DNA from: Limnoperna fortunei
Taxonomy: Eukaryota > Mollusca > Bivalvia > Mytilida > Modiolidae
Assembly: GCA_944474755.1 (NCBI GenBank)
Contig: OX104119.1
Location: 46,463,927-46,527,926 of the forward strand
DNA length: 64,000 bases
Direction of reading: 5' to 3'
Positions 46,101 through 59,303 of this stretch are shown piece after piece; the first letter of the stretch is position 1, and every line of letters begins with the position of its first letter. The notes beneath the pieces are model-generated. The model was not told the origin of the DNA and did not search any database. It saw nothing but the letters and a program-made list of their open reading frames with translations. A program made the position numbers and the translations under genes.

Positions 46101-47904
46101 GGACAAAATATCTCACAATTTATAGATTCATATTTTATAGATAAGAATTTAAAACATATAAAATATATTAAATGTCTTTTAAAAATAAAAAATTAAACTT
46201 TCATGACAGACTTGTTTTGTTTATTTTTTGTGGAGAAATTAATGTCACAATGTATACTCATCCTTTTTTTTATTAATTTGCAAGTCTGTCAGCGTATTCG
46301 GTTTTTTTTTAACCAATTTCAGTTTTACCCTTATTCTAAACTTGTCCATTTTATATAGAACGCAATTTCACAAAGTCATTTACTGTTGCTGCTGAATGCG
46401 ACCATAGAAAGTTGTTTTGCTCATTTCTTTCTCTCTCATGGTCCATTCCGTTTTGTAAAATAGATAAATCTAAATAAATATTAATAATATTTGTCCTGAT
46501 ATATCTTACTTTATTTTGTTATTGCAGACCTTAAAAGTGTTTCACTCCAGTTATCTAAAATCTTACGAGATTTAAAATCATCTGGATATTTCAGTTTAGG
46601 TTTGTCAAACCGGATGTAAACAAGTTTCTACCTTTCTGATTCAAAATGGTAAGATCTTATTTGTTTACTTTCGTTTTTGTTCGTTTTGGGACGTACATGA
46701 TGTATTAACTAATTCAAATGTAACTTAAACATAAATACACTGTATGTTTTGTGTGTTTATTTTTCTAATATATGATGTCTAAACAAAGTGCATTGGGTGA
46801 CAGTAAAGTCCTTAGCGCGTTGCACACAAAGCAATCTTTGGGTATTCATTCTTATGGACTATTGATTTGCAGTAATCACTTCAGGAAACTGAATATTAAC
46901 AAACAAAACTGCCATTCGTAAGGTCTCATCCATATCTTACTTTGCGCAAAGCATCTTGTCGCGTGTGTTCTTAATGGTCAACGGAGCAGGCATAATTGTG
47001 TGTACTTATTTTTAATAAGATATTTCTGTCAAACATCCTATCGTATAAAAAGTCGTATTACACGTACAATATTTCAAATAAATAAATTTAGGCTATTTTA
47101 AAGAATTTGACTCATTAAATGGTTCTTTAACTTCCGGCTTGTTGTATTGCAGCTATATTTAGCAGGAGAACTTGTAAACAAACTATAAATCAAGTCTGAA
47201 AATGAGAGTCTTAAGTGCAGAAAATGTTGCCTGTCACTATTCTGTGGAGCGATTTGAGTAACTGCTGCAATTCGTTTTTTTTTATTGTGAAAACTGAAAA
47301 TAGGTCTTTATTGTTCAATAAGCAAATATAGTGGTTACAATTAAACGTAGACTAAAAAAAACGAACACATACTTATGACTCATTTATCTATGTAAATGAA
47401 ACCAGTCCATAAATGATGTTTACATTTATAACTGAACTACCATTTGACATTCAAAAGAGACACAAACAGTTGCTTCCTTAATATCGATACAAACGTATTC
47501 TGTATGTTTTAAAAAATAAATGCATTTGTATGTATTTGTAACAGAGCTGAAAATGTCAGTATTTATGAAAAGATATTAGTCTACCGATATAGGCAATACA
47601 GTTTATATTGAGATTCACACTATGGTTGATCATTTAATCTGTTGCTTTATTGCATTTTAAGATTGGGGTAGACAAAATTAAATAACTTTTTAATTAATCA
47701 TGAATAATCAAGACCGGAGTTAAGAATCATCAATGTGTTTAATTGAGATGCAACAGAAATACAAGAAACACTATGGAAATTCCTCTTGTATGTTATAAGA
47801 ATTTGGTGGAACATTAAATTGGGTTAAACAATAAGACGACACCGAGTCCTAATCAAAAGAACAAAAGCTAAGTATGAATTGAACTCGACGGGTGTCCAAT
47901 TAGA
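46101..47904. other. Intergenic AT-rich DNA
   Basis: No gene recognised. At 46638-46654 GATTCAAAATGGTAAGA looks like a first exon ending in ATG at a splice donor; the same 17 bases occur at 35071-35087. Confidence 0.4.
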
Positions 47905-48085
47905 GGCAGGCACTGCTTACTCGTCCGGAGTACCTGAGTGCACCCATGGGTTTTATTGGGCTCGGGTTACTCTTTCTGTTTTGTTGTGTGTGTTTTTGGT
48001 TTAAGAGTTGTGTTTGTCTGTATCCGGATTTGTAACTGTCTCTTGACTTTTGGTTCTTGTTGTTTGGTTGTTTTTCTTCGCTATT
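47905..48085 (+). repeat. Dispersed repeat family E
   Basis: Fuller copy of the family: TGCTTACTCGTCCGGAGTAC, CTGAGTGCACCCATGGGTTT, then GTTTGTCTGTATCCGGATTT and GTAACTGTCTCTTGA. Its left third matches 57381-57430 and its right third matches 40300-40380. Confidence 0.65.
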
Positions 48086-48185
48086 AGTCTTGCCAAAGCA
48101 ATGACCAACAGAACACCATGAGCACAGCAACTAACATAGTATCACATAACAAACAAGCTTGTTTTGTGTGTTTGTGTGAACAATG

Positions 48186-48400
48186 CTTAACACCACTTTC
48201 AGCTATTTTTCAGCTTTATCATGGATTCATGTTTTTATTTGCGAGAAAACCGAACTACTATGAGAAAATCACGACCTTTATTAGGATAACTGGCCATCCT
48301 TGTCAATATAGATTGGAGTCGAGCCTATCTTATCCGAAGTAACACTCGAACCCGCAACCTCAAGGTTGACAAATCTCGTGATCAATAGTAGAACTGCATA
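48186..48400 (-). mobile_element. tRNA-derived SINE (family C), diverged copy
   Basis: The minus strand matches the copies at 59304-59541 and 61734-62001: TACTATTGATCACG, AGGTTGCGGGTTCGAGTG as the B-box region, TTGACAAGGATGGCCAGTT, and a 3' end GCTGAAAGTGGTGTTAA. The A-box end is degraded. Confidence 0.65.
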
Positions 48401-49240
48401 TACACTGTGCAACCTAAGCCCTCTAACAAATAAGCATGAGAAACGCTAAGCAAATGACTGCTTAACGACAATGATTTTCCTTATATACGACATTTCCTTA
48501 TAATGACATTATATATGCACACATTTAATTTTTCTGAGCTTCCAATCAGTATTTTGTATAATGTTTCACATATGAGGGTGATTAAACTTTAAACTGTTAA
48601 ATTATAAAACATTTCCTTTTACGTTTTTAACACGGTCAATGAATAAATCACCTCTGTATTGGTTCTCCCCACTTTATTGTAAAGCCCATGCATCAAAAAT
48701 ATATTTCAAAAATATGTAATGAATTTTTAAATCACTTTCAGTAATTACAAATAAAATATTGGTCATCTGCATAGCAAGTTTAACAATGTCATCAATATGG
48801 AAGGCATTTTACTTCCAGTGTGAGTTTAGCTACATGAAAATAATAATAAAATATATTAGAAGATTATTATAGAGCGACTTCTTTTTTTACTAAAGTTTAT
48901 AGCTACTTAAACTTAGATGTGTGTATCTGAATATTGTGGTTTCTTCTAAATGGTCTTAACTTATAAAATAGCAAATCTTTTATATATTCTATCTACTATA
49001 AAATGTCAGCTTTCATGTTTTATTAACTTTTTTTTTAAACAAATCGCATATGACCCATAACATGTGTTCTTTTGGCAATGTATTTAGATTTTCAAGTATT
49101 AAATATATACCTAAATTATACAGTGTCTTCGTAACACAGGTTTTGATAATGTAAGATGCTCTAATCATAGACAACATTTTATTGAATAAATGAACAATTA
49201 CTCAATTTCACTTGAACATATATATCACAATTTAAATGAA
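48401..49240. other. No gene recognised
   Basis: AT-rich DNA. Nothing of note on either strand. Confidence 0.4.
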
Positions 49241-49659
49241 AGACTGGGACCATACGGGGAGGGTTCCACCAGTGCTTCACCCACAGAGCAGCCCATCGCG
49301 TCCCTGGGTGGCGGATAGGGGAGACCCTCTCGTTAGGGGTTGTCAGGTCATAATACGGAAAGCCTGACCGCGGACCGTATTGGGTAACATGTTCGGAGAG
49401 TTCCAAGCTCCTTGCACGATAAAAACCCCTTTCTTAGATTTCGAAAAAGAGTAGACTCATTGTAGCCTCTACAAAAGGCTAAATTTTTCGCCCCTACCCA
49501 AAACTCCATACGTTTCCAGTGGCAGTCAAAATTGTATTCCCTGTGACCCATCCCACCTCCATTTTCCGTTGATTTATTGTTTTTTAACTTTTTTCCGTCC
49601 TGAATATAGCTGAAATAATACTCGCTGGACGTAAAGCAGACATCAAATCAATCAATCAT
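49241..49659 (+). mobile_element. SINE-like retroposon, subfamily B, copy 2
   Basis: Begins AGACTGGGACCATACGGGGA, contains GGTTGTCAGGTCATAATACG and CTCCTTGCACGATAAA, and ends CCTGAATATAGCTGAAATAA, CGCTGGACGTAAAG and (AATC)n. No clear target-site duplication. Short ORFs in it are chance. Confidence 0.75.
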
Positions 49660-51109
49660 AATGTTTTTAGGAAATATTGACCTTTGTTGTAAATCTTTGC
49701 GGTCAGAACATAACAAAGATGTATCTTTAAGTGATAACATTTTTCATAATTTGACTTTATTATATCTTTTAGGGTTGTGAAGTTATTCATGTTTATGGGT
49801 CAAAAATTAATGTTGCAATTAAACTTTCACCTTAAAAAGAACTTTACGGTCTGTGAATAGCCCATGCTATAGAGATTGTGAGTTTTGAAAGAATATGGCC
49901 AAAACAAAACTATATCTTTTTCTGTTAAAACGTTTCTTAAGTCCCATATATGATCTACATACTAGTTCTTTTGTAAAATATTAAAATCATACCACCTCAT
50001 GATTTTGAAAGAACTATTAAACATTACACTAAAACGCATCAGTATCAGAATAAAACTGAAATATTTATGTTTGTTGAATAAATATACGTATTAATGGTAT
50101 TGTGAATGTAAATGCCGACCAAATGACACCTTTTTGTCTCAGTTTCCACTTCCATGTAAAATTGTAATATTCTTTGGTTAAATGATTACTCAATTTGTAC
50201 CAGCTTATTTTAAAATGTAACATATAATAACACAATAATATCGTTTTCCAATGCCCAACAACTCACCTAATTACAGCAGAGCTATATCTGTGAATGCGAT
50301 CCCTTGGGTTAGTCTAAATATTACAGCTTTCGCAGTTTGAAATGTCGGTCATGTTCTTTGACAATTTGGTTGCATATTTTTTGTTTCAAACTAACTCCAA
50401 AACTGATAGCAATTTCTGTTTCATTACAAGGATAGTGTTAGACTATTAGTGTTGTTTACTGATATATTATATCACAAAATACGATCCTTGTTTTGGATAT
50501 TGCCTCACAATATAATTCCAGCAGTATTAAAAATATCACAGTATTTTTTCCAATTTTATCAATTGTGAAGTGGAAAAATACAAGTCAAATCGAAATTCCT
50601 GCTTAGACAACACTTGTTTTCCTTTCATAGCTGCCTATCTGTAAAAGAAGAAAATTATTATCATTACTACATTTTCAATCAGATTTTCTCTGATTTTGAT
50701 ACATCTATAGTCACAGTCATACCGTTATGGAGTTGAGAAAATCGTGATTTCTAAACAATGTAAGCGGGAGGTTTGAAATACCCCAATGATCATATATTAG
50801 GAGAATCTAAGCAATTTATGAATTACAAGATGAACTGCATACTAGTTGTACATCCTTTGATTATAAGTTTATACTTTGACAATCGCGTCCTTTTAAACTT
50901 GTCTACAGAAATTGCCAGACATTTTTTTACGCTGGAAATTCCGTCAAGGAGAACTTACAATACGTCATCCCAACGCATGCGCTGACTGTTGTATTTTACT
51001 GTTTTCACAATAAATGTCGAAATATTAAAGAAAAAAATATATAAATTCCAAAAGAATTTTGATAGAATATTCTAAATCTTTGTCATTCTATTAACTGAAG
51101 GAAATAATA
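49660..51109. other. No gene recognised
   Basis: AT-rich DNA; a 70-codon ORF at 50773-50985 has no recognisable motif. Confidence 0.4.
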
Positions 51110-51425
51110 AAATAGCGAACACCAAGGAAACTGTCATAAAAACAAAATCCAAGTGCAGATCAAAGTCGGAGAAACGGGCACACTCCTGGCCCCAGGACCA
51201 TAACATTTTCTTGCTGATAATTTTTTATTCTCAATTTTATCCAATCAAATCTTTCCTTTTTTGTTGTTGTCATAGTTATCGAAACAATTCTCATGCTAAG
51301 CAAAACATTTTAGTCCAAAAAGGTTTTATGACGCTGGGACCAGAAGCAAGCATCAAATCTATGGTATCTACAGCAATGGTCCTGTCTTTGTACAGGCATT
51401 TCAAAAGAAATGGTGGATAAAACCA
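51110..51425 (-). other. Paralogous scrap of the open stretch at 44732-45070
   Basis: Minus-strand reading gives TISFEMP, QDHCCRYHRFDACFWSQ, a stop, and later WGQECARFSDFDLHLDFVFM. The two parts align with one continuous stretch at 45020-44860, so about 150 bases were inserted here or deleted there. Function unknown. Confidence 0.3.
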
Positions 51426-52600
51426 GGTAGGTATTACGGCATGTCAAACCCCCCGCTTACATTACTCAAGTGAGTAATGAATAAATAAACTGAAAATACC
51501 GCTGAGAAATAAAGCAGGAAAAGGGTTGGGTGATTTACAAAATCTCAACTTAATATGGCTCAAAGTTACTAGTATAAGATTCTGTATTGCTTTTTACATA
51601 TTTATACGGTTAAATGGATTTTTAATTAGCCAGTTAAGGGGGCTTGTTAAGGTTTATTTGGTTCAGTCTTGAGCCTGTTTTGACAAATCATTTTGCATAA
51701 TATTGAAAGGTACATTGTAATGGCCATCCGAAAGTGCAGGATAAAATAGTTCAACCAAATTTGCATTTAAACTTAAGTTGAATGACCAAAAAATACAGTA
51801 TGCACACTGCGCAGCCCCAGTAACAAATAATTTTAAAAAAGCCTTGTTTTCGGAAAGCGAAATAAATAGTAGACAATTGTGAGCAATTCAATCCAGAAGC
51901 ATAATCTTCATACTACAATAAAATTTATTGTATTAATGATCTGATACCGAATAAAAATACCTTTATAGTGTAAATGTTGACCTATCTATATTGCTTCATG
52001 TTTTGCACGATTATGTGATAAGGATTCACAAGAAATATGCTCCTACCTTCCTGGCTGTCCAGATTATGCATATATTCACATGGGAATAGACACTAAACTT
52101 TATTTAAACACAAATCAATGTTTTCCAAAATACATGTCAAACATGCATGTCATTTAGTAGATAACTGTATTGTATTTGAAGATTTGCCGACATCAAATCA
52201 ACAAGTGATGTCGGCAAATGCATTACGGTTATCTCCATTCTAATGCTGCGGTAATAAAAAAACTAAATTAACTGACTAAAATGGGAATTATATGATGTCT
52301 GCGCTTACATTAGCTTCTGACTGCATCAATTGTGGAATTGATGCCTTGCAATTACACATTTTCTCCAATAAGAATTGCATTAGAATTAGACTTCACTGAC
52401 CATACACAATTCTAAGAATATATAGCAAATATCACATGAAAAGGTGATCCGTTCTCTAAATGTTTTGTTCTTTTCTTTGTCTACTTCAAATATTTTCTAA
52501 AAATTATTCAATAAATAAAAAAAAAGTTTGAAAATCATTCCATTATTGTTTTCTCTTGCATCTAAATCTGCAGTTTAGAAGGCATATATGTACATTTATA
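51426..52600. other. Intergenic DNA with one perfect hairpin
   Basis: No gene recognised. A perfect 14-bp stem (ATTTGCCGACATCA / TGATGTCGGCAAAT) with a 10-base loop occupies 52182-52219. Confidence 0.5.
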
Positions 52601-52604
52601 TATT

Positions 52605-53023
52605 CTTCCGTAAATGGCCGATTTCTGGTACAGATGACCCAGTACAGATGAGCTCACGCGCACACATCTGTACTTGCTGCGTCATCCAATCAAAACGCCA
52701 GAAACAAGAACGTTGTAATGGAAGCATAACAACGTTCTTCTATGACGTTCATTATTTCCGGCGTTCTGATTGGACGTCAGAGACAATGGAGTCTAAAACA
52801 ATAGAGCGTCTATAGGTTATAGCGATGTGAAAGTTGTTGGTTTACGGAAGAAATAGGTACTTTCATACGTTTTTGGGAAAGTCCGTGTGAACTTTCACTC
52901 GTGATAGAAATTTTTATGTCTTTTGGCTCGTTCCGCTGCGCTCCACTCGCGAAAAGACATAAAATTTCTATCACTCGTTAAAGATCAACCGGTCTTTCCC
53001 AAAAACGTATGAAAGAACCTATT
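52605..53023. repeat. Cluster of nested fold-back sequences
   Basis: Inverted arms CTTCCGTAAA (52605-52614) and TTTACGGAAG (52841-52850) enclose two smaller folds. The first pairs AGTACAGATG with CATCTGTACT (52641-52674). The second (52681-52774) has outer arms TCCAATCAAAACGCC / GGCGTTCTGATTGGA and inner arms AAGAACGTTGT / ACAACGTTCTT. Next to it, 52852-53023 folds with 30-base arms (AATAGGTACTTTCATACG start) and a second arm pair around TAGAAATTTT. No ORF of note. Confidence 0.7.
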
Positions 53024-53204
53024 ATTCTCCATATAAGGTAGAATGGGACCATAAAAAAACCAAGTGTTTAAATCAGTTAGTCATCTCTATATTTATAATC
53101 AGCATGTCTAGCTATGGTTGCGAGTTGGAGCTTTAATTGACAATTACCGTTTTTCTGCAAGAATAATAATTTTGTTCGGGTAAAAAGGCTGCATCCAATA
53201 TTAA

Positions 53205-53275
53205 AAAAGGAACACATCGAAATAGCTGAAAAGTCACTGAAAGTGGCATTAAACCACACTTCTGCAACAAACAAA
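53205..53275 (+). repeat. 3' tail fragment of a family C SINE
   Basis: ATAGCTGAAAAGTCACTGAA followed by AGTGGCATTAAACCACAC matches the 3' ends of the SINEs at 59304 and 61734. Confidence 0.5.
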
Positions 53276-53296
53276 TAATAAATGAAGAAAGAAAGT

Positions 53297-53444
53297 ATTG
53301 CAAGCGGGCTCCATGCGAATAAGAACATGGTCAGATATCAGATCTTATATTTGTCAATATTTGACACCGAGTAATAGCGAGGTATAAATGAAGACAAATA
53401 TAAGGTCTGACCATGTTCTAATTCGCATAGATCCCGCTTGCAAT
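53297..53444. repeat. Fold-back repeat with arms over 50 bp
   Basis: The left arm 53297-53355 (starts ATTGCAAGCGGG) is the inverse of the right arm 53393-53444 (ends CCCGCTTGCAAT) apart from four or five differences and a 7-base indel. The loop is 37 bases. Confidence 0.85.
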
Positions 53445-56400
53445 AATCTATTTCGATTCTAATATGTCCAACAAATGTTTTAAAATGTTGAAGCGGCTCT
53501 TAGAGGACACTTTTAAAGGTAATATTGTTTCCTTTTAAACTAATAATATATATCCCAAAACAGTATGTTAAAGCACATAAAATTGACATAAATCGTCATT
53601 TTATATAATATACGTACCTTTGAAACAAAAATATTGAAAAACTTTAACGAAATTGCATTGTTCCAGTTCAAAATTTTCAGTTCAGCGTATACAACGTTGG
53701 AAATCTAATTGTGATGGCACAACGGAAAAACGTCATATTAATTTGAATGTAGAGTTGTTAGAAAAATAATGTATCGTACAAATATCAGAATTCAGACAAA
53801 AATCTGCATTATTAACAATAATTATGGATAACTCATAACAAACTGGATTTTTAAATCAGCTTTTACATTTGCACAAAAACACACAGCTTAGGCACGTGCA
53901 AACTAAATTTATTGGAATTTTAACACGGCTTTGCTTTCATAGCTATTCAGGACGTCATATTAGAATTATAGTAAATAGAGCAAAAAATGAAAAATGTATG
54001 TATATTTATTAATGACAGTAATAAAAGAACAATTATAGAATAATATGTTCTGAGCATACATATTTCTATCTAGGCCGATTTTTACTGCCGTTATAATCCG
54101 AAGTTAGTTTTGTGACTTGTAGGAGTAACGGCAGATTTCAGTCCAATTGCTCGTAATGTGGCAAATAAAAAATTCTAACAGGTCTGTTTATACAAATTTA
54201 AAACATAATATTCATCTTCTTTACGTTACTCAAGCTTTAGACATTGCGAAACTAACAGGGAACGATCTTTATTGAATAAATTTCATTTCCCGGTATTGAA
54301 GATGCACGTGTTGATCATTTTTCCGCATATGGATAATGTGACCTATTTTTGTTATAAACGTGCTAATTTGCATACTATAACAACCATTCCGTAGTAAGAA
54401 TCCAGTAATTTACATATGTATTACCTAAGATGCAACACACCATTCAGTTTCGGGTTTCTCAATGTTTTTCATTTAGAAACGTAATCAAAAAAAGACACGA
54501 ATGTCAATTAATACACAACGTACAGCGGGTTATTAAAAACGGCAATAACTATCATCACTTTACAATAATGATCGATTTTAAACACGAAACTGATAAAAAA
54601 ATGGTGACACAGGTTAAACCATGTCTGATTGTATATGCAACTTATTTTGGACATCAAAGTGCCGGGAGTGATTCACTTCACTCCAGTTCTGCTACATTAC
54701 GAGAAATAGGACTAAATTCGCTTTTTTGGCGAGGATACTATTATTCGTTCTAATTTCTATCCAACTTGGTGAATAGCTATTCATACATGTTGTTTAAATT
54801 AAATGGTCTTCTCAATACAAGCTTTTTTCCAACAGGATACTTTAAATCTTCCTCTTCCTCATTATTCTGTCTGAAATGAACAAAACTTTGTTTTGCACAA
54901 ACTGTTCATTTTTTACTCGCAATGTATTTTGCATAAATCCCGCTGCTATAATGCAAGAGAGTACCCTCTCAACGTCTCAACAAGAGTAAGGGGTCACAAT
55001 ATATATTTTTAATCCGACTCTTTCAATCACAATGTTCGTGACAATTTGTTATCTCGTTTTCTGGGCCTCGTTCCTCCTAAATGATATGGGGCTAAACTAC
55101 TGTGGTTTAACGTTAAAGCAGTAGATGGGTGTGTAATTTTATCTGCACTGATGAGGATCATATCAATATCAAATAAATGTATGCCCTAAAATTTCAAGGA
55201 AATTTATGAAGCTGAACGAGTTACGAGTCTGAAAACTAAAAAAAGAAATCCCCTGCCCTTTTTAACAAACAAATTCCCATAACTCTACATAAAAATGATT
55301 TAACCAAAAAGGAAGGAATCTCACATTTATAAAGATAAACAATTCTCACACTTTCGAAGTTCAATTCTGAAAACTAAAATTCCTCCTCATTTAAGAACAA
55401 AGTTTGAAACATGAAACACAAAGTCTGAATTTTACTAAACAAAAATAAAAGGAAGCTTATAACGATAGAAACAAACAATTCCCAAATCTTTCATGAAAAC
55501 TTATGAAAGTGTATAAAAACTTAATATCCCCCATTTTAAGAACAAAATCCCATAACACCATTGTGAAAAATAGGAAATTTACTAAAAAGTATTAAAATAC
55601 AGACCTGGAGGCTAACATAATTGACAAATGTGTGCAAATTGAAGAAAGTCTGTGAAGGCATTTTCATATTTTATAAGTCCATAGTACATCTTTTTAATAG
55701 ATGAAAGTATGAAAATGAAAAGTACACATGGAGTTGGTCTTCACTTTGGTGCACTATGTTTTTGTTAACAAATTTAAGGTCTCTGTTAAATTTGACAGTT
55801 TGTTTTTTATTTCTTGACTGTTTCAGGTGCCTTTCTGTTAGAAAACACATTTTTAATTTTACGAAACCACCCCTCTTTTGTGATCATTCAATAATTCATT
55901 TCCATATTATGTTTGTTTAAATACATGTGAATAAAATACCTTTTATAATTTAAACACCTGACAGAGAAGCATAAATAAGTTTAACCTTGCCATGTGCTTT
56001 ACCTTACCAATATGAATAAAGGTCTACAAATACATTTTTACTTTTATGTTATGACTGTCATATTTTGTTTTTTAAGTCTTTTTTTTCAGAAATAATTGTG
56101 TTGACTTCTTAATAAAAAAAAATGACTGAACACCTACCACAAACAAATAAATAAAATAACAAAGAAACTAAGAAAAAACAAAAGAAAATCTGTAGCTAGC
56201 TTTTTTAATTACATCCTGAATGGATGTTTTGCTTGAAAAAAACACACAGAGACACGACAGAGATGTAAAATATTGAAGAACTTTTCCGACAGTATTAGGT
56301 ATCTTTAGCTTGCTGTAACGCCTAAAAACTGCCCCCCCCCCCCCCCCAACTACACCACTTTGCCGGGTAAACGGCTTCCAACTCGTCATATAATCATTCA

Positions 56401-57139
56401 GACCTTAGAGAAATCCCCATTGAAATGAATGAATTCCCCCTTATTTTTAATTTATTAACTAAAACACATGAGGTATAATAACTGCTCCGATTGTCAACAA
56501 AAATAGCCACGTATTCTGTTTCTTATACCTGTGGCTGTAGTTTACGACCCACTACTTTTTTTATGTTCTAATACGTTGGCAACTGTTCTGTAATAGGGAA
56601 TAGTATATATTTATTACATACTTTCATCAGAACTGGCAAGAATGTACATATTTTCCTCGAAAATTTTCCTGTATCATCTGCAAAGAACGTGTGTCCCTAA
56701 TATGGCGCAAAATAAAGTAATCGGACTAAAATCTTATTGGTTCATAAATGATACCGGAAGGTGCATACAATTTACAAATAAAAGTTTCTCCTCACTGTTG
56801 CTCGGATGCCGAAATATGCTATTAAAATCTCCGTAGAGGCAAGAAAAATCCGATTACGATTTACGAAGTCGTAATAAGCATACTAAGGTTTAATTAGCTT
56901 GTAATTTCATTTTATCGATTCATAATAATAAAATGTGAGTCGTGAACAAACTAACAGAACAAAATAAATTATGTGCATTTTCCATCGAAGACCGACGTCA
57001 ACTTTGACTATAGTATACTATGGAATTCGATGCATTGAATGCAACACGATCAATTAGAATATTTACAATCGGGACTATATAATTAGTTCATATATTACAT
57101 CATATATTACATATAGGTATGTTGGCAAGATAATGCACT
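53445..57139. other. Long AT-rich stretch without recognised gene
   Basis: Several ORFs of 60-107 codons show no motif. A run of about 17 C lies at 56331-56348. No RNA gene, transposase or RT motif was seen on either strand. Confidence 0.4.
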
Positions 57140-57370
57140 GAAAACTGGAAAGGTTCCAGGGGCTCGAAAGCTCATCGCATGTCCATGTGGCAAATAAGGA
57201 GTCCCACACGTTGTAGGTTGTCAGGTTAAATGTTTCAATACAGAAAGGCTGACCGCCGCCCGATTCGGATAGGATGTTTGCAAAGTGCCATGCTTTTAGC
57301 ACCACAAAGACCGTTTTAGTAGATTTCAAAAAGAGTTGGGGCGTTGTAACTATTACAAAAGGCTACTATA
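57140..57370 (+). mobile_element. SINE-like retroposon, subfamily B, old fragment
   Basis: Keeps AGGTTGTCAGGT, ATACAGAAAGGCTGACCGC, GGATGTTTGCAAAGTGCCA and ACAAAAGGCTA in the order of the other copies, with many substitutions and no tail. Confidence 0.55.
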
Positions 57371-57380
57371 TTAGTAGCAG

Positions 57381-57485
57381 GAGCTGCTTACTCGTCCGGA
57401 GCACCTGAGTGCACTCATGGTTTTTATTGGGTTCAGTTTACGCACTTTCTGTTTTATATTTTTGGTTTTTGTTTATCTAGAAATA
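57381..57485 (+). repeat. Dispersed repeat family E, partial
   Basis: GCTGCTTACTCGTCCGGAGC, ACCTGAGTGCACTCATGG and TTTTATTGGGTTCAGTTTAC match 47908-47970. Confidence 0.6.
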
Positions 57486-58114
57486 TATATATGCAAAGTT
57501 TAATGTCAAAATTGTATGGTGTTAAGACTATTTTGAGTAGACAGCGGCGTCATGTACTCACCAATGTTTACCAATCAGGGTTTATATTGTGAGCGTGTTC
57601 AAAAATACAGCAAAAATGTACATGTACAAAAATACAATAAATTTGACAAAACAGTTTTGTATTTTGGAGTTGAAAAAAAAACATACAGATAAACGTACCT
57701 ATAGATTTTTTTTTAAATTAAACAGTATTTAGTATTCAGTAACAGTATATATTAAGGCACTTGTCACAACTATTTTAACTGGTTTATTACTTATTGCGTT
57801 GGATAAATAGTTTTTGAATTATCTCCCTTATATTTCTTAATAACATAAAAAACAAATGTAATATATATAATTTTAAAAAATTATAAATTTAAAAGTTTTG
57901 ATAAACTTTGTTGTAATATAATTATATGGAACGCCATAACTGCCTTACGTATACTTGTTTTTATATATTTATATTTTTCAAACTTTTTTTCTACATGTTG
58001 ACATACATTTTCTTTATATACACATACTTTTTCTCTATTGGCACATACCAATCTGTATTTAGGTCTTTCCACACAAAAGTTATTGTACTGATTATTAGGA
58101 CTTTCCACCTTTCC

Positions 58115-59110
58115 ATGACTTCATTTTAGAGAAGTTATCTCCCTTCTAGACACTTGATTATTAGTTTGTCACACGTAACTTATTAATTATTGATAGTAGA
58201 GGCATGGGATCTTCACCATAGACCATCTTTACCTTTGACCCTAAATGGACAAAAGGTCAAAGATCAAGGTCACGTTCTAAATTTTGACCTTTGCTTGTTA
58301 GCACTACTTCTTTGAAATAGTAAAAGATATATAACACTTATCAAGGGGCAAATGTTAGCCTTATCAAGACGCAACTTTGTCACATTTTCATCAAAGTAAT
58401 TTGACTTCATTTTATAGGAGTTATCTCACATTAGGAAACTCGATTATAAGTTTTTCACTCCTCAATTATTGATTATTGATAGTACAGGCATAAGGTCTTG
58501 GGCAAAAGGTAACATTCTAGATGTTGAAGTTTGCTTGTTATTGTTAGTTCTTTCAAACTGTTAGAGATAAATAGAAACTAATATGAAGGAAAATTTAGAC
58601 CTTGTAAGGATGTAACAAAAAAGGGAAAGGATTTGACTTAATTTGATACGCGTTATCTCCCCTTAAATCAAATAATTATTACTTTTACATACATAACTCA
58701 TTAACTATTGATAGTAGAGTCATGGGGTCTTCACAAAAGACCATAATGACAGTTGACCTTGAAAATGTACACAAGGTCGAGGTCACGTACTAATTTTTGA
58801 CCTTGCTGTAATCATAGATATTGAAATGATTTTTCTTCCTAGAATGGACTATTAATCACAATTAAATTAAGTCATGTTTCATCAACATTCTATAGGGGTT
58901 ATCTCTCTTAGAATGATTTAGCAACCAATACAAATTAATAAAAAAATATTAATTGCAAAATTATAACCTGTCAACTTGTAATGTAATGTTTAAATTCCCA
59001 TAACATCAGCAAACATGTTATGTCCTAATTTTTGACCTTTGTTGATTGATTAAGATATTGAAATGACTTCTTTGTAAGATGTTCATATATCATTGAGATT
59101 AAATTTAGAC
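58115..59110. repeat. Diverged tandem repeat, about 3.5 units of 230-285 bp
   Basis: Units are marked by a GTTATCTC(C/T)C-like block at about 58131, 58416, 58645 and 58891, followed by ATTATTGATAGTA(G/C)AG, CATGGGGTCTTCAC and an AAGGTCA/TTTGACC cluster. Copies differ considerably, so the array is old. No coding content. Confidence 0.6.
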
Positions 59111-59303
59111 ATGGCGATATAGTTTTTTTTAATTTCATCACGTAATACAAAATTTAAATTAATGTTGAGAGACCATCAAATGTTCAACCGAACAGCAGAT
59201 CTTTAATTGCACATAATTTTTCGATGTATGCACATTATTTCTCTCTACATACTTTTCTATATATGCACATACTGTGTCTATATACTTTTTTATATATGCA
59301 TAT

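Noticed and set aside
45857..46116. Minus-strand ORFs
   Set aside because: They fall within a SINE-like element and their plus-strand counterparts are equally open.
56331..56348. Poly-C run as a regulatory site
   Set aside because: A simple homopolymer; no supporting context.
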